33,931 bases of DNA, from the NCBI GenBank assembly GCA_002328485.1, contig DCUF01000016.1, forward strand, positions 1-33,931, in the 5' to 3' direction. The DNA comes from Deltaproteobacteria bacterium UBA2221 (GTDB lineage Bacteria; Desulfobacterota; Syntrophorhabdia; Syntrophorhabdales; WCHB1-27). Positions 24,797 to 33,101 of this stretch are shown here, piece by piece. The position numbers and the translations under genes were made by a program. Under the pieces are notes generated by a model. That model saw nothing but the letters and a program-made list of their open reading frames with translations. It was not told the origin of the DNA and ran no database searches. Within the stretch, counting starts at the first letter, position 1. The number at the start of each line of letters is the position of its first letter.

Positions 24797-25980
24797 TAAC
24801 CATGGGCAAGAAGGGTTCTGGAATCTCCAGTTGCATCACGGCAAAACTCGATAAAATAACACCGTTCTACGTCATGGAGCTTCTTGAGGAAGCGAGGAGA
24901 ATGGAGGCAGCCGGAGAAGACATTGCCCATATGGAGATCGGCGAGCCGGATTTCAGCACTCCGGAACCGATCAAAGAAGCAGCCCTTAAAGCCATACTCG
25001 ACAATCACACCTTTTATACGGAGAGCCTCGGGTTGCCGGAACTACGTGAAAAGATCGCTGAATATTACCATCGCGAACAAGGGGTTGACGTCTCGCCGAA
25101 GAGGATTGTCATAACGAGCGGTACGTCAGGGGCTTTTTCTCTGGTTGCGGCGGTCCTGCTGGGAAGAAACAGGTGTCTGGTCATGTCCGACCCCGGCTAT
25201 CCCTGCTACAGGAATTTTGGCTTACTCGCCGGGGCTAGTCTTGTCCCTATCCCCGTCGACGAACGGTCGAGATTCCAGATATTGCCATCCATGATTGAGA
25301 AGCTGAAGAGGCGCCCCCATCTGGTGATGATTGCCAACCCTTCAAATCCGACGGGCACCCTTTATGAACCGAGCGCTCTACGGGCGCTCCATGATTCCAT
25401 AGCAACCCGTAAAGGGATCCTGCTGGTAGATGAGATATATCGAGGGCTAACCTACGACGGCGAGTTCGAGAGCGGTGTTGCTATCTCCGATGACGTCGTG
25501 GTAGTCGATGGATTTTCCAAGGTATTCGCCATGACGGGATGGAGACTGGGATGGATGGTTGTGCCTGAAGAATTGGTGCGCCCTGTTCAGAAGGTGTTGC
25601 AGAACGTCTATATCTCGGCGCCGACCGTCTCTCAGTACGCTGCGCTGGCGGCTTTTGACACCATGAAAGACGTAGAAAAGATGAAGAATCAATATAGAGA
25701 ACGGCGGGCGTACCTCATGAGCCGGCTTCAGGACCTTGGTTTTCAGCTTCCGGCTCTGCCCCAGGGCGCGTTCTACATATACGCGGGGATTCAGCGCTGG
25801 GGTATGGACAGTATGGTTTTTGTCAAACGAGCCCTTTCCGAGGCTCGGGTTGCCCTTACGCCCGGATATGATTTTGGGGCCTACCGGGCCGGAGGATTCA
25901 TTCGGTTTTCCTACGCTACGGACAAAGCCAGACTTGCAGAGGGGTGCAGGCGTCTCGCTGAGTGGCTGCCGACGCTCTGA
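24793..25980 (+). CDS. class I/II (fold type I) pyridoxal phosphate aminotransferase
   Basis: Encodes 395 aa from a GTG overlapping the carbonic anhydrase stop (GTGA); an ATG 9 nt downstream is an alternative start. The family motifs are present: MEIGEPDFSTPEPIKEAAL, TSGTSGAFSLVAAVL, ANPSNPTGTLY, DEIYRGLTYDG and the PLP-binding K243 in GFSKVFAMTGWRLGW, with the closing Arg in FIRFSYAT for the substrate carboxylate. These cytoplasmic enzymes swap amino groups between aspartate-like or aromatic amino acids and keto acids. The exact substrate is not assigned. GGAAAGGG serves as the ribosome site. Overlap with the carbonic anhydrase suggests coupled translation, although the link between the two is unclear. 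Confidence 0.93.
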   Translation: MITMGKKGSGISSCITAKLDKITPFYVMELLEEARRMEAAGEDIAHMEIGEPDFSTPEPIKEAALKAILDNHTFYTESLGLPELREKIAEYYHREQGVDVSPKRIVITSGTSGAFSLVAAVLLGRNRCLVMSDPGYPCYRNFGLLAGASLVPIPVDERSRFQILPSMIEKLKRRPHLVMIANPSNPTGTLYEPSALRALHDSIATRKGILLVDEIYRGLTYDGEFESGVAISDDVVVVDGFSKVFAMTGWRLGWMVVPEELVRPVQKVLQNVYISAPTVSQYAALAAFDTMKDVEKMKNQYRERRAYLMSRLQDLGFQLPALPQGAFYIYAGIQRWGMDSMVFVKRALSEARVALTPGYDFGAYRAGGFIRFSYATDKARLAEGCRRLAEWLPTL

Positions 25981-26002
25981 AAGGCCGGAGGGGGACGCTC
26001 CA

Positions 26003-26752
26003 TCAAACAAGCCTGCCTTTTCCATCCAGTGCCTTCAGCAGCCTGTCCTCGATGTCCATTACGAAATCCCTATTGAGCCAGGGCGAAAAGCCGTTTCGCC
26101 TATAGAGGGTAGCGGTCTTCCACGGGTAGTTCATGCGGTCAATCAGCACGGAACTGACGTAAGGCGCTATCATGCCGGCGAGGCGTTCGGGCTCCATGGG
26201 AAGCATGGGTCCAAGAAAGGCATAGGCCTTTATGCCCTCTTGAGAAAGCCTTTGGAGCGCCCCTATCCTCTCCGGGATAGGGGGCGCGTGAGGCTCAAAA
26301 AGACGTCTCACCTTCTCATCATCCGTTGTCAGGGTGACGCCCACTTCAACAAGCGAGAGTGTGGAAAAGAGATCGATATCGCGAACCACCAGCGGAGATT
26401 TGGTCAGGACATGCAGAGGAAAATTGTGCCGCGATAGGACCTCCAGACAGGCCCTGGTCAATCTCTGGTTCTTTTCCAGCGGTTGGTAGGGATCGGTCAC
26501 CGTGCTCATCAGCACGATGCCCCTGGGCACCTTAGACAACTGTCGCTCCAAAACGGATGGCCCATTGACCTTCGCATCGACGAAGGCGCCCCATGGTTCT
26601 TGATGGCCGGAGAACCGTTTCATGAAGGCAGCGTAGCAGTACCGGCACCCATGGCTGCACCCGACATAAGGATTGACGCAGTAGTCGATCCCCTCAATGC
26701 CTGATTTGGAGAGAAGAGACTTGACTTGTATTTGCCTCAGAACGAAGGACAT
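26003..26752 (-). CDS. SplB-like radical SAM protein (Rv2578c type)
   Basis: Encodes 249 aa. The 4Fe-4S motif C32-x3-C36-x2-C39 is in YVGCSHGCRYCYAAFMKRF, within the family's GIDYCVNPYVGC start. Other marks are GIVLMSTVTDPYQPLEKNQRLTRACLEVL, LHVLTKSPLVVRDIDL and FSTLSLVEVGVTLTT. Related to spore photoproduct lyase by its core, but short and without the DNA-lesion features, so a DNA repair role should not be assumed. No strong ribosome site precedes the ATG. Its gene lies just beside the decayed capA-like region, on the opposite strand. Confidence 0.9.
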   Translation of the reverse strand: MSFVLRQIQVKSLLSKSGIEGIDYCVNPYVGCSHGCRYCYAAFMKRFSGHQEPWGAFVDAKVNGPSVLERQLSKVPRGIVLMSTVTDPYQPLEKNQRLTRACLEVLSRHNFPLHVLTKSPLVVRDIDLFSTLSLVEVGVTLTTDDEKVRRLFEPHAPPIPERIGALQRLSQEGIKAYAFLGPMLPMEPERLAGMIAPYVSSVLIDRMNYPWKTATLYRRNGFSPWLNRDFVMDIEDRLLKALDGKGRLV

Positions 26753-26907
26753 GATGAGAGTATATCATGGGGAGGATCTGCTGAAACGGTTTCGCGAGGC
26801 AAACCCTCTCTCATGTTCAGGTATCCGGCGTCTATCAGTATCTCTCGGGGATGCCGCTCTAGAACCCGACCCGCCACCTCGTGATGTTGGATTAGAATGG
26901 GGGTTCT

Positions 26908-27460
26908 GTGCTCGATACGGACAGGGCGAAAATGATAATTTGCTCCGTAACAGATAGCTCCGACTTGGCGATCATGTCTTTTCACGGAGGGGCTGAAGGG
27001 AAAAACGCCTTTCATGTGACGGGTAGGAATGAGATGTTTACGGGTGAGGGCAGAGGAAATGTGAGAGAATTTGCGCACCGGGGCGTGGGAGGCCGGGGCC
27101 GATCTCGTTATCGGCCAGGGACCGCATGTACTGGGTGTCATGGAGACCTGTCGAAAGAAGCTCATCGCCTATAGCCTTGGGAATTTTCTCACCTATGGAA
27201 TGTTCAATCTGAAAGGGCCGAATGGCACGGGAGCGATCTTGCTGGTGAGGATCGACACCAAGACAGGTGAGTTCCTGTCAGGACGAATCGTTTTGGTTAC
27301 CCTCTATCCGGCGGGACTCCCGGTAATCGATTATGAACAAAACCCCGTCAGCCTCGTTCAGTCACTCGCCGCAGAGGACTTCGGCCCAAAAGCAATTCAC
27401 ATAGGGGAACAGGGGAACTATCTCCAGTCAGACAGGAGTGGCTGGTTCCGGCCACCGGAT
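26908..27460 (+). pseudogene. capA-like (poly-gamma-glutamate/capsule protein) remnant, N-terminus lost and frameshifted
   Basis: The C-terminal half of a CapA-family metallophosphatase-like protein is readable in two frames. From about 26935 the sequence reads SSDLAIMSFHGGAEGKN and GEGRGNVREFAH. The frame is then broken by one extra G in the run at 27080-27083, after which AWEAGADLVIGQGPHVLGVMETCRKKLIAYSLGNFLTYG continues. There is a stop at 26893 and no N-terminal half upstream. The end is not sharp: after about 27440 the reading runs antisense into the BCAM0308 gene. The remaining motifs (His and Asp of the metal site region) are preserved, so decay is moderate. CapA proteins take part in capsule or envelope polymer handling. 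Region 26753-26907 holds no clear gene. Confidence 0.7.
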
Positions 27461-27499
27461 CCCCCACCTTTCGCCGCGGGAAGACGCGGGTATGCCACC

Positions 27500-27976
27500 C
27501 TAGTCACCCCTTCTCCAGAGAATTCGTACGTACTTTTGCCCCTCGGGATAGTGGATCCGCAACTCACCCTTACATGCTTTGTGAACCGCCTCGCCTATTC
27601 GTCGAGCAATGTGCTCATAGGTTGTGGCAACGTTGATCCGCCCCTGCTCCTCCAGGATGGAGATAATCCGTTCGAGGGGGCGGTGTTTCTTTTCAATCTC
27701 CTCCGTGTTTCGAAGTATATTGAGAATCTCATCCTTGTGCTCCACCATAAAGCTGCCCTCGAAAAAGACTCTTCCTCCTTCGTAGTTGTCCTTTATTCGC
27801 CTGCATGCGGGGCACGTGATCTTTGCCGCATTTTCGACCTTTTTATCAGGCCATTCAAAGATGCCGCCCCGAAAAAGAACCCCGCAACTGCCACACACTG
27901 AGGGATCAAGGTATTTCTCCCTAACGAAATAAGGATCATGGACGTACTCTTGTATAAGTCTGTCCAGTCTAGCCAT
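27500..27976 (-). CDS. BCAM0308 family zinc-ribbon protein
   Basis: Encodes 158 aa from the ATG at 27976, chosen for AAGGAGGT 5 nt upstream; the frame extends over 50 codons further upstream without family similarity. Two Cys pairs, C-x2-C in SVCGSCGVLFRGG and C-x2-C in ITCPACRRIKD, form a probable zinc ribbon. The family block EGSFMVEHKDEILNILRNTEEIEKKHRPLERI follows, then a C-terminal half with TTYEHIARRIGEAVHKACKGELRIHY and the ending YVRILWRRGD. It is cytoplasmic. The ribbon resembles those of the ribosome-export factor NMD3, hinting at RNA binding, but function is unknown. It is divergent from def. Confidence 0.85.
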   Translation of the reverse strand: MARLDRLIQEYVHDPYFVREKYLDPSVCGSCGVLFRGGIFEWPDKKVENAAKITCPACRRIKDNYEGGRVFFEGSFMVEHKDEILNILRNTEEIEKKHRPLERIISILEEQGRINVATTYEHIARRIGEAVHKACKGELRIHYPEGQKYVRILWRRGD

Positions 27977-28095
27977 GGCTACCTCCTTGAAAAAGATCGC
28001 CTCTCGCTGATATAAGTGTATCACAGCGAGTCGATTCGTGGGTGCCACGATGCAGAATGCCGGAATGTGCTTACCCCGTCCGTCCTCTCGCGCTC

Positions 28096-28125
28096 TTGAC
28101 CTCGGCGAGGCGGTGAGATTAGAAT
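28096..28125 (+). promoter_or_regulatory. sigma70-type promoter for def-fmt
   Basis: TTGACC (28096-28101), an 18-nt spacer and TAGAAT (28120-28125). Predicted start of transcription is at about 28132, within a few nt of the def ATG at 28134. No ribosome site lies before that ATG, which fits a leaderless mRNA. Confidence 0.5.
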
Positions 28126-28133
28126 ATATACAC

Positions 28134-28634
28134 ATGGCAGTTCTTTACCCCATCAGAAAGTATCCGGATTCCATTCTTCGGCAGAAGGCCTCACCCATAG
28201 AAGAGATTACGGACGAGGTTCGAAAGTTGGCCGCCGATATGATTGAGACCATGCAAGCCGCCAGCGGAGTCGGTCTTGCCGCTAACCAGGTTGGTGTGGC
28301 CTTGCGGCTGATCATTGTAGATATGGGAGGCGAACAAGGGCCACATATCATCGCGGTGATCAATCCTCAGATTGTAGAATCCGCGGGCGAAGAAACGGCT
28401 GAAGAAGGTTGTCTGAGTGTCCCCGGCTTCTACGAGCCTGTCAAACGGGCCCTGCACGTCACGGTTAAGGGGATCGACTTGGATGGATCAGAGCAGACCG
28501 TAAAGTGCACCGGTCTCGCGGCAAGAGCCTTTCAGCACGAGATTGATCATCTGGATGGTACTCTGTTCATTGACCACCTTAGCCCACTTAAGAGGCAGCT
28601 CTTTCGAAAAGAGTATCTTAAACAATCAAAATGA
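28134..28634 (+). CDS. def: peptide deformylase
   Basis: Encodes 166 aa. It removes the formyl group from new N-terminal Met. All three motifs are intact: GVGLAANQVG (residues 45-54), EEGCLSVPG with C93 and QHEIDHLDG with H135, E136 and H139, giving the Cys-His-His metal site. The start at 28134 begins MAVLYPIRKYPDSILR, the family N-terminus. The frame stays open further upstream but that part does not match. The preceding bases are AT-rich with no Shine-Dalgarno. It overlaps fmt by 4 nt (ATGA), a common arrangement. Confidence 0.96.
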   Translation: MAVLYPIRKYPDSILRQKASPIEEITDEVRKLAADMIETMQAASGVGLAANQVGVALRLIIVDMGGEQGPHIIAVINPQIVESAGEETAEEGCLSVPGFYEPVKRALHVTVKGIDLDGSEQTVKCTGLAARAFQHEIDHLDGTLFIDHLSPLKRQLFRKEYLKQSK

Positions 28635-29557
28635 AGATAGTCTACTTCGGCTCTTCTGCTTTCTCCGTACCTTCCATGTACGCACTCCGTGATCTTATTA
28701 CACACGTGGTTACGAAGAAGGCCAAACCTAAGGGGCGAGGTTATGTCACTGAAGCAGGGGAAGTTAAGCGGGCGGCAGTCGATCTACAGCTTCCGGTAAT
28801 TGAGATCGAATCGTTTAGGGACGAGGCCTCCCAAGGGCTGAGAGATCTTGCCCCGGATCTGGTTGTGGTCGTATCCTTCGGGCTCATTATCCCAAAGTGG
28901 TTTCTCGATGTCCCTCTTAGAGGCGCCATTAATGTCCACCCGTCAGCCCTCCCAAAGTATAGAGGCCCTTCTCCCATGCAGTGGGCGATCTGGAATGGTG
29001 AGACCGAAACCGCTATTAGCATCATCAGGATGAATGAAAGAATGGACGCCGGCAACGTCCTTTTTCAGGAGACGGTGCCTCTGGATAAGGAAGAGGATTC
29101 TCGAACTTTGTCCGAACGATTGGCCGTACGCTCGGCAGAGATTCTCCCTGGACTTGTTAAGGATATAGAAGAGAAGGGAATAGAGGATGGGGCCGCCCAG
29201 GATGATAGCTTAGCCACCTATACGCCCATCATAAAGAAGGAGATGGGATTGATCGATTGGCACTGTAGTTCAACGGAAATCCTCCGACAGATACGGGCCC
29301 TTGTGGACTGGCCAACTGCCTACACTATCCTTGATGGAAAGCTTCTCAAGCTCTATAGAGGTAGTATTAGGGAGGCCCAGGCCGTAGGTGGAGCGGAGCC
29401 TGGGACTGTTGTCGGTGTCACGAAAGCAGGTATGGATGTCGCCACCCTCGATGGTCTTTTGACGGTGAGCGAAGTTCAGTTGGAAAACAAGAAAAAGATG
29501 AGCGCGGTGGACTTCGGGCGGGGATACCGAGGATTAGTCGGAAGACGACTGCAGTAG
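28631..29557 (+). CDS. fmt: methionyl-tRNA formyltransferase
   Basis: Encodes 308 aa, usual for the family. It formylates Met-tRNA(fMet) with 10-formyl-tetrahydrofolate. The catalytic triad N101, H103 and D139 is seen in GAINVHPSALPKYRG and NERMDAGNVLFQE, and the SLLPxYRG-like loop is present as SALPKYRGPSPMQWAI. A C-terminal OB-like domain starts near residue 205 (IDWHCSSTEILRQIRAL). The N-terminal VVTKKAKPKGRGY matches the VxTxPDKPxGRG motif in altered form, lacking the Asp. Translational coupling to def is likely through the ATGA overlap. No terminator is obvious. Confidence 0.95.
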   Translation: MKIVYFGSSAFSVPSMYALRDLITHVVTKKAKPKGRGYVTEAGEVKRAAVDLQLPVIEIESFRDEASQGLRDLAPDLVVVVSFGLIIPKWFLDVPLRGAINVHPSALPKYRGPSPMQWAIWNGETETAISIIRMNERMDAGNVLFQETVPLDKEEDSRTLSERLAVRSAEILPGLVKDIEEKGIEDGAAQDDSLATYTPIIKKEMGLIDWHCSSTEILRQIRALVDWPTAYTILDGKLLKLYRGSIREAQAVGGAEPGTVVGVTKAGMDVATLDGLLTVSEVQLENKKKMSAVDFGRGYRGLVGRRLQ

Positions 29558-29618
29558 TAAGCCCTATTCCTTCATACAATCTCGCAATATCTATCTGTAA
29601 TAACGACTGCTTTTTGTG

Positions 29619-29647
29619 TTGACATAGGTGGGAAGCGCCTTTATTAT
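29619..29647 (+). promoter_or_regulatory. strong sigma70-type promoter for the lytic transglycosylase
   Basis: TTGACA (29619-29624), a 17-nt spacer and TATTAT (29642-29647). Transcription near 29654 would give a leader of about 10 nt for the ATG at 29665, or about 30 nt for the ATG at 29686. Confidence 0.65.
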
Positions 29648-29664
29648 CAGTTCAGGCTCCGTTT

Positions 29665-31644
29665 ATGCGAGGTATCGTTTTTGCTATGTTATCTCTGGTG
29701 AGACCGGTTATTCCACTTCTCATTATCGTTTTGTCACTTCTCTCCTCTCCCCTGGCAGGTGGTGCTTTTGTCGCGCCGCCAGATAGCGTTCGAGATCTGG
29801 AAAAGGCAACCACAGAGAAGACAGGGGGCATGAGCGGACAGAACGGGGAGACTGTTAAGGGGTTTGAAGATCCAGGGTATGACGATGGTGATGAAGCCGG
29901 TCAGAGCATACCCGCAATAGAGGCGAATCGATCAATCCCTCCCGAAGAAAAAATTTCCCCGCTCCTGAGCCCGGACTATCTCGGTCAGTTTGACATCCCT
30001 ATCGTCTTTAATGAAGCCGTAGACTACTTTATCCGGTATTTTACCGTGCAAAAAAGAAAGGTTTTCGTTAATTGGTTGAAGCGCTCAAAACGATACGCGC
30101 CGACGATCCGAGCGATCTTGCGTCAGGAGGGTCTCCCGGAGGATCTCGTTTACCTTGCCATGATTGAAAGCGGCTTTAACCCTAAGGCCTACTCCCCAAT
30201 GAAGGCATGTGGACCATGGCAGTTCATTTATGAGACCGGTGAGCGATACGGGCTCCGGGTTAATTACTGGATAGACGAGAGAAGGGACCCCCAGAAGTCT
30301 ACGGTTGCGGCTGCTCGTTACCTGAAAGACCTCTTTAACCAGTTCGGCTGCTGGTACCTCGCGGCCGCAGGGTACAACGCCGGAGAGGGGCGTATTGAAC
30401 GGGCCATTGTGAAGCACGAGACCAATGATTTCTGGGAGCTGAGCAAATACAACACCTTACCCAGGGAGACCAGGCAATATATTCCACAGCTTATTGCGGC
30501 TGCAATCATCGCAAAAGATCCCGAGAAGTTTGGCCTCAGAGACATTCCCTTTGATGCCCCGATACCGTCTGCGATTCACAGAGTCCCAGGCGGAACCCCT
30601 CTCTTTCTCGTCGCGAGGGCTGCCGGTATTGATCTCACTTTACTTCACTCGTTAAACCCTGAGATCCTCAGAGGAATAACCCCTCCCCATGGAGGTTGGT
30701 ATGCCTTGAGGCTCCCGGTAAGGGTGGACGGAGAAGGGTTTAGCGAGAGATTGAGGGGGTCGCTGGGGGACGGCAACCGTGTTCAGGGTGTGAAAGGACA
30801 CATGGTTAGGCGGAAGGATTCCATTTCCAGGATCGCGAAGCAGTATGGCGTAAGTCGAGGCGACTTGATGTTGGTTAACGCATGTGGAGGGGATTTTAGT
30901 ATCAGGCCCGGCTCTGTCGTGTATATACCGAGGTTTGAACGTGACAATGAACGGAAAGTGATAGCGGAGACGCAAGTGGCACAAGGTCTCGAAAAGGAGG
31001 AAAAGAGTCAGGTTTCTCCGGCGCCGACAATGACCGATAAGACCCAGAATGCCAAGAGGTATGATGTGGTCAAGGGGGGCGAAAAGGGGCCGGACATCAC
31101 TCGTCGCTATGGAGTGGAAACAGGAGTTCTGAGACAGACAAGTAACCTGAAAAGCGATAAGATTCGACCGAAAACGCGGATCTTATCGGCGAATGGTGTA
31201 AGGGTCGGTTCGAGCCCCCGGAAGGAGGGGGTAGGGGAGGCTGGAATACAGAACCGTGTTTTTCATGTCGTGAAAAAGGGTGAGAATCTTGCCGACATCG
31301 CGGAGAAATATGGAACGAATGTGGCGGAACTGAAGAAGGTTAATAAACTCAGGAAGGATCGAATCACTCCAAACATGAGGTTGCAGGTTACAGCCAGGAA
31401 TAAAACCCAGCTGGCAGGGGGTAAGACTGATCGGGCTCGGTCGGATCAGATCCGGAGCCGGACGAACCAGGGTCGCACTCTGCAAGCCCGCCAGGCCAAG
31501 CTCTATCACGTTGTTAAAAACGGGGAGAATCTAAACGATATAAGTGAAAAGTATAGACTCAATGTTACCAGCCTCAAAAGAATGAACGGGCTTAAGAAGG
31601 ATGGCGTGCGGCCGGGTATGCGCCTCAGGATTGCCAGCCGGTAG
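29665..31644 (+). CDS. MltD-like membrane-bound lytic transglycosylase with LysM repeats
   Basis: Encodes 659 aa. A signal peptide (residues 1-35, about) is followed by a variable linker and the transglycosylase domain at about 150-290: catalytic E168 in LAMIESGFNPKAYSP, then GPWQFIYETGERYGLRVNYWIDERRDP and AAAGYNAGEGRIERAI. Family-1 (SLT-type) enzymes cleave peptidoglycan and form 1,6-anhydro-muramic ends. Four LysM-like units follow, near residues 375-420, 465-510, 530-575 and 612-658; the second (YDVVKGGEKGPDITRRYG) is degenerate. These should hold the protein to peptidoglycan in the periplasm. No lipobox is seen, so it is secreted or anchored by its signal. An internal ATG at 29686 is an alternative start, since GAGG lies upstream of it. 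It has its own promoter and is therefore independent of def-fmt. Confidence 0.93.
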   Translation: MRGIVFAMLSLVRPVIPLLIIVLSLLSSPLAGGAFVAPPDSVRDLEKATTEKTGGMSGQNGETVKGFEDPGYDDGDEAGQSIPAIEANRSIPPEEKISPLLSPDYLGQFDIPIVFNEAVDYFIRYFTVQKRKVFVNWLKRSKRYAPTIRAILRQEGLPEDLVYLAMIESGFNPKAYSPMKACGPWQFIYETGERYGLRVNYWIDERRDPQKSTVAAARYLKDLFNQFGCWYLAAAGYNAGEGRIERAIVKHETNDFWELSKYNTLPRETRQYIPQLIAAAIIAKDPEKFGLRDIPFDAPIPSAIHRVPGGTPLFLVARAAGIDLTLLHSLNPEILRGITPPHGGWYALRLPVRVDGEGFSERLRGSLGDGNRVQGVKGHMVRRKDSISRIAKQYGVSRGDLMLVNACGGDFSIRPGSVVYIPRFERDNERKVIAETQVAQGLEKEEKSQVSPAPTMTDKTQNAKRYDVVKGGEKGPDITRRYGVETGVLRQTSNLKSDKIRPKTRILSANGVRVGSSPRKEGVGEAGIQNRVFHVVKKGENLADIAEKYGTNVAELKKVNKLRKDRITPNMRLQVTARNKTQLAGGKTDRARSDQIRSRTNQGRTLQARQAKLYHVVKNGENLNDISEKYRLNVTSLKRMNGLKKDGVRPGMRLRIASR

Positions 31645-31698
31645 GGCTCCCCGGGGGTGATAAAGCCTCTCGAGGATTTCGGTAGAACACAAATCGTG

Positions 31699-32151
31699 TC
31701 AGACGCGAAGAACGAGGTTAATCATATCCCCCCTGCTAAACCCCATGGCGTGAAAGAATTGGAGGAGATCCCAGTCGTTCCAGTTGACCAAGGTATAGAT
31801 GGTGTCAACGCCGTAATTTTTGAGGTTCGTCACTAATCCATTGGCCAATTCCTTGGCGATACCCCTGTTCTGGTAATCGGGATCGATGCCTATGGTGTCG
31901 ATCCACCCAATGTTGTTCGGGACCTTGAATTCCCAGCCGCTGACCTCTCCCAGGATAAAGCCAATCACCTTACCGTCAATCTCGGCAACGAGAGAAGCAT
32001 CATGGGGTCGCGATTCAGACATACGGATTATCTTATTGACCCAGTAATCTCTCCTGGACTCTCCCAGCACCTTCGTATCGATCTCAACGATATAATCGAG
32101 ATCTTCGTGCTCCATAATACGGAGAGAGAGCTTGTCCAGAAAATTACTCAT
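31699..32151 (-). CDS. GNAT family N-acetyltransferase (RimI-like)
   Basis: Encodes 150 aa. The GNAT core is present: an N-terminal LRIMEHEDLDYIVEIDTKVLG, strands VAEIDGKVIGFILGEV, the acetyl-CoA-binding loop IGIDPDYQNRGIAKELANGL (motif A, Q/RxxGxG/A type) and WNDWDLLQFFHAMGFSRG near the end. RimI-like members acetylate protein N-termini, though the substrate here is unknown. AAGGAGGA lies a few nt before the ATG. The gene is alone on the minus strand between the transglycosylase and the RNase P RNA. Confidence 0.92.
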   Translation of the reverse strand: MSNFLDKLSLRIMEHEDLDYIVEIDTKVLGESRRDYWVNKIIRMSESRPHDASLVAEIDGKVIGFILGEVSGWEFKVPNNIGWIDTIGIDPDYQNRGIAKELANGLVTNLKNYGVDTIYTLVNWNDWDLLQFFHAMGFSRGDMINLVLRV

Positions 32152-32201
32152 TGGAGTCCTCCTTAGGTGAGGGCAGGCGTTGTCAATGACTGCTTGTGAA
32201 T

Positions 32202-32231
32202 TTTATAACATAACCATCTGTACGATGGCAA
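32202..32231 (-). promoter_or_regulatory. sigma70-type promoter for the GNAT gene
   Basis: On the minus strand TTGCCA (32226-32231) is followed after 18 nt by TATAAA (32202-32207). This would give a leader of about 44 nt before the start at 32151. Confidence 0.45.
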
Positions 32232-32316
32232 GCACTATCATCTCTTTATCATGGGGGGGAGGGGAAGTCAGGAACAAAGGAATGTATCGTATCGTCGTCG
32301 CCGATCAGGAAAACTG

Positions 32317-32330
32317 AAAAAAAGACAGAG

Positions 32331-32343
<13 letters not shown>
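32317..32343 (-). terminator. probable 3' end/terminator of rnpB
   Basis: On the minus strand the 3' arm of P1 is followed at once by T-C and then seven T (32317-32323). The stem needed is long-range P1 itself, so this is a non-standard intrinsic terminator and the call rests on the U-tract. Confidence 0.4.
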
Positions 32344-32684
<341 letters not shown>

Positions 32685-32698
<14 letters not shown>

Positions 32699-33101
32699 CT
32701 GCAGCCTCTTTGGCAAGACGATCAGCCACTCGGTTCTGTTCTCTGTCTATGTGGTGTATCTCAAAATGAGCTAAATTCTTGGTCAGTTCCAGAGCCTTCT
32801 GCACGTATGCCTGCATGTTGCCGTTCTTGACTTTGTACACGCCCTTCATCTGATTTGCCACGAGAAGCGAATCAGTGTAAATGGTGACAGATTCTATAGA
32901 ACTGAGAACAGCTCTCCGGAGGGCATGGATAAGGGCCTCGTACTCCGCCATGTTATTTGTCATGTGGCCGAGGTGAACGCTGTCACGCCACAGTTCTGCC
33001 CCATACTCGTCGAGGGCCACGATACCGGCGCCGGACCGGCCTGGATTGCCGAGTGAGGCCCCATCTACATAGACGAACCATGCGCTATTCCTGTTCTTCA
33101 T
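32685..33101 (-). CDS. rnhA: ribonuclease HI (RNase H-like)
   Basis: Encodes 138 aa. It cleaves the RNA strand of RNA-DNA hybrids. The four carboxylates are present: D13 in YVDGASLGNPG, E53 in MAEYEALI, D77 in IYTDSLLV and D127 in NRVADRLA. The form without the basic protrusion matches the short bacterial or archaeal-type class (often annotated as ribonuclease HI or reverse transcriptase-like). The start overlaps the zinc-ribbon gene by 17 nt, and its stop codon TAG lies inside the P1 helix of rnpB. No separate ribosome site is strong, which fits translation coupled to the gene ahead. Confidence 0.92.

Noticed and set aside
27461..27901. Continuation of the capA-like frame to 27901
   Set aside because: Beyond about 27460 it runs antisense through the BCAM0308 gene, which has a strong ribosome site and zinc-ribbon motifs, so it is read-through without family similarity.
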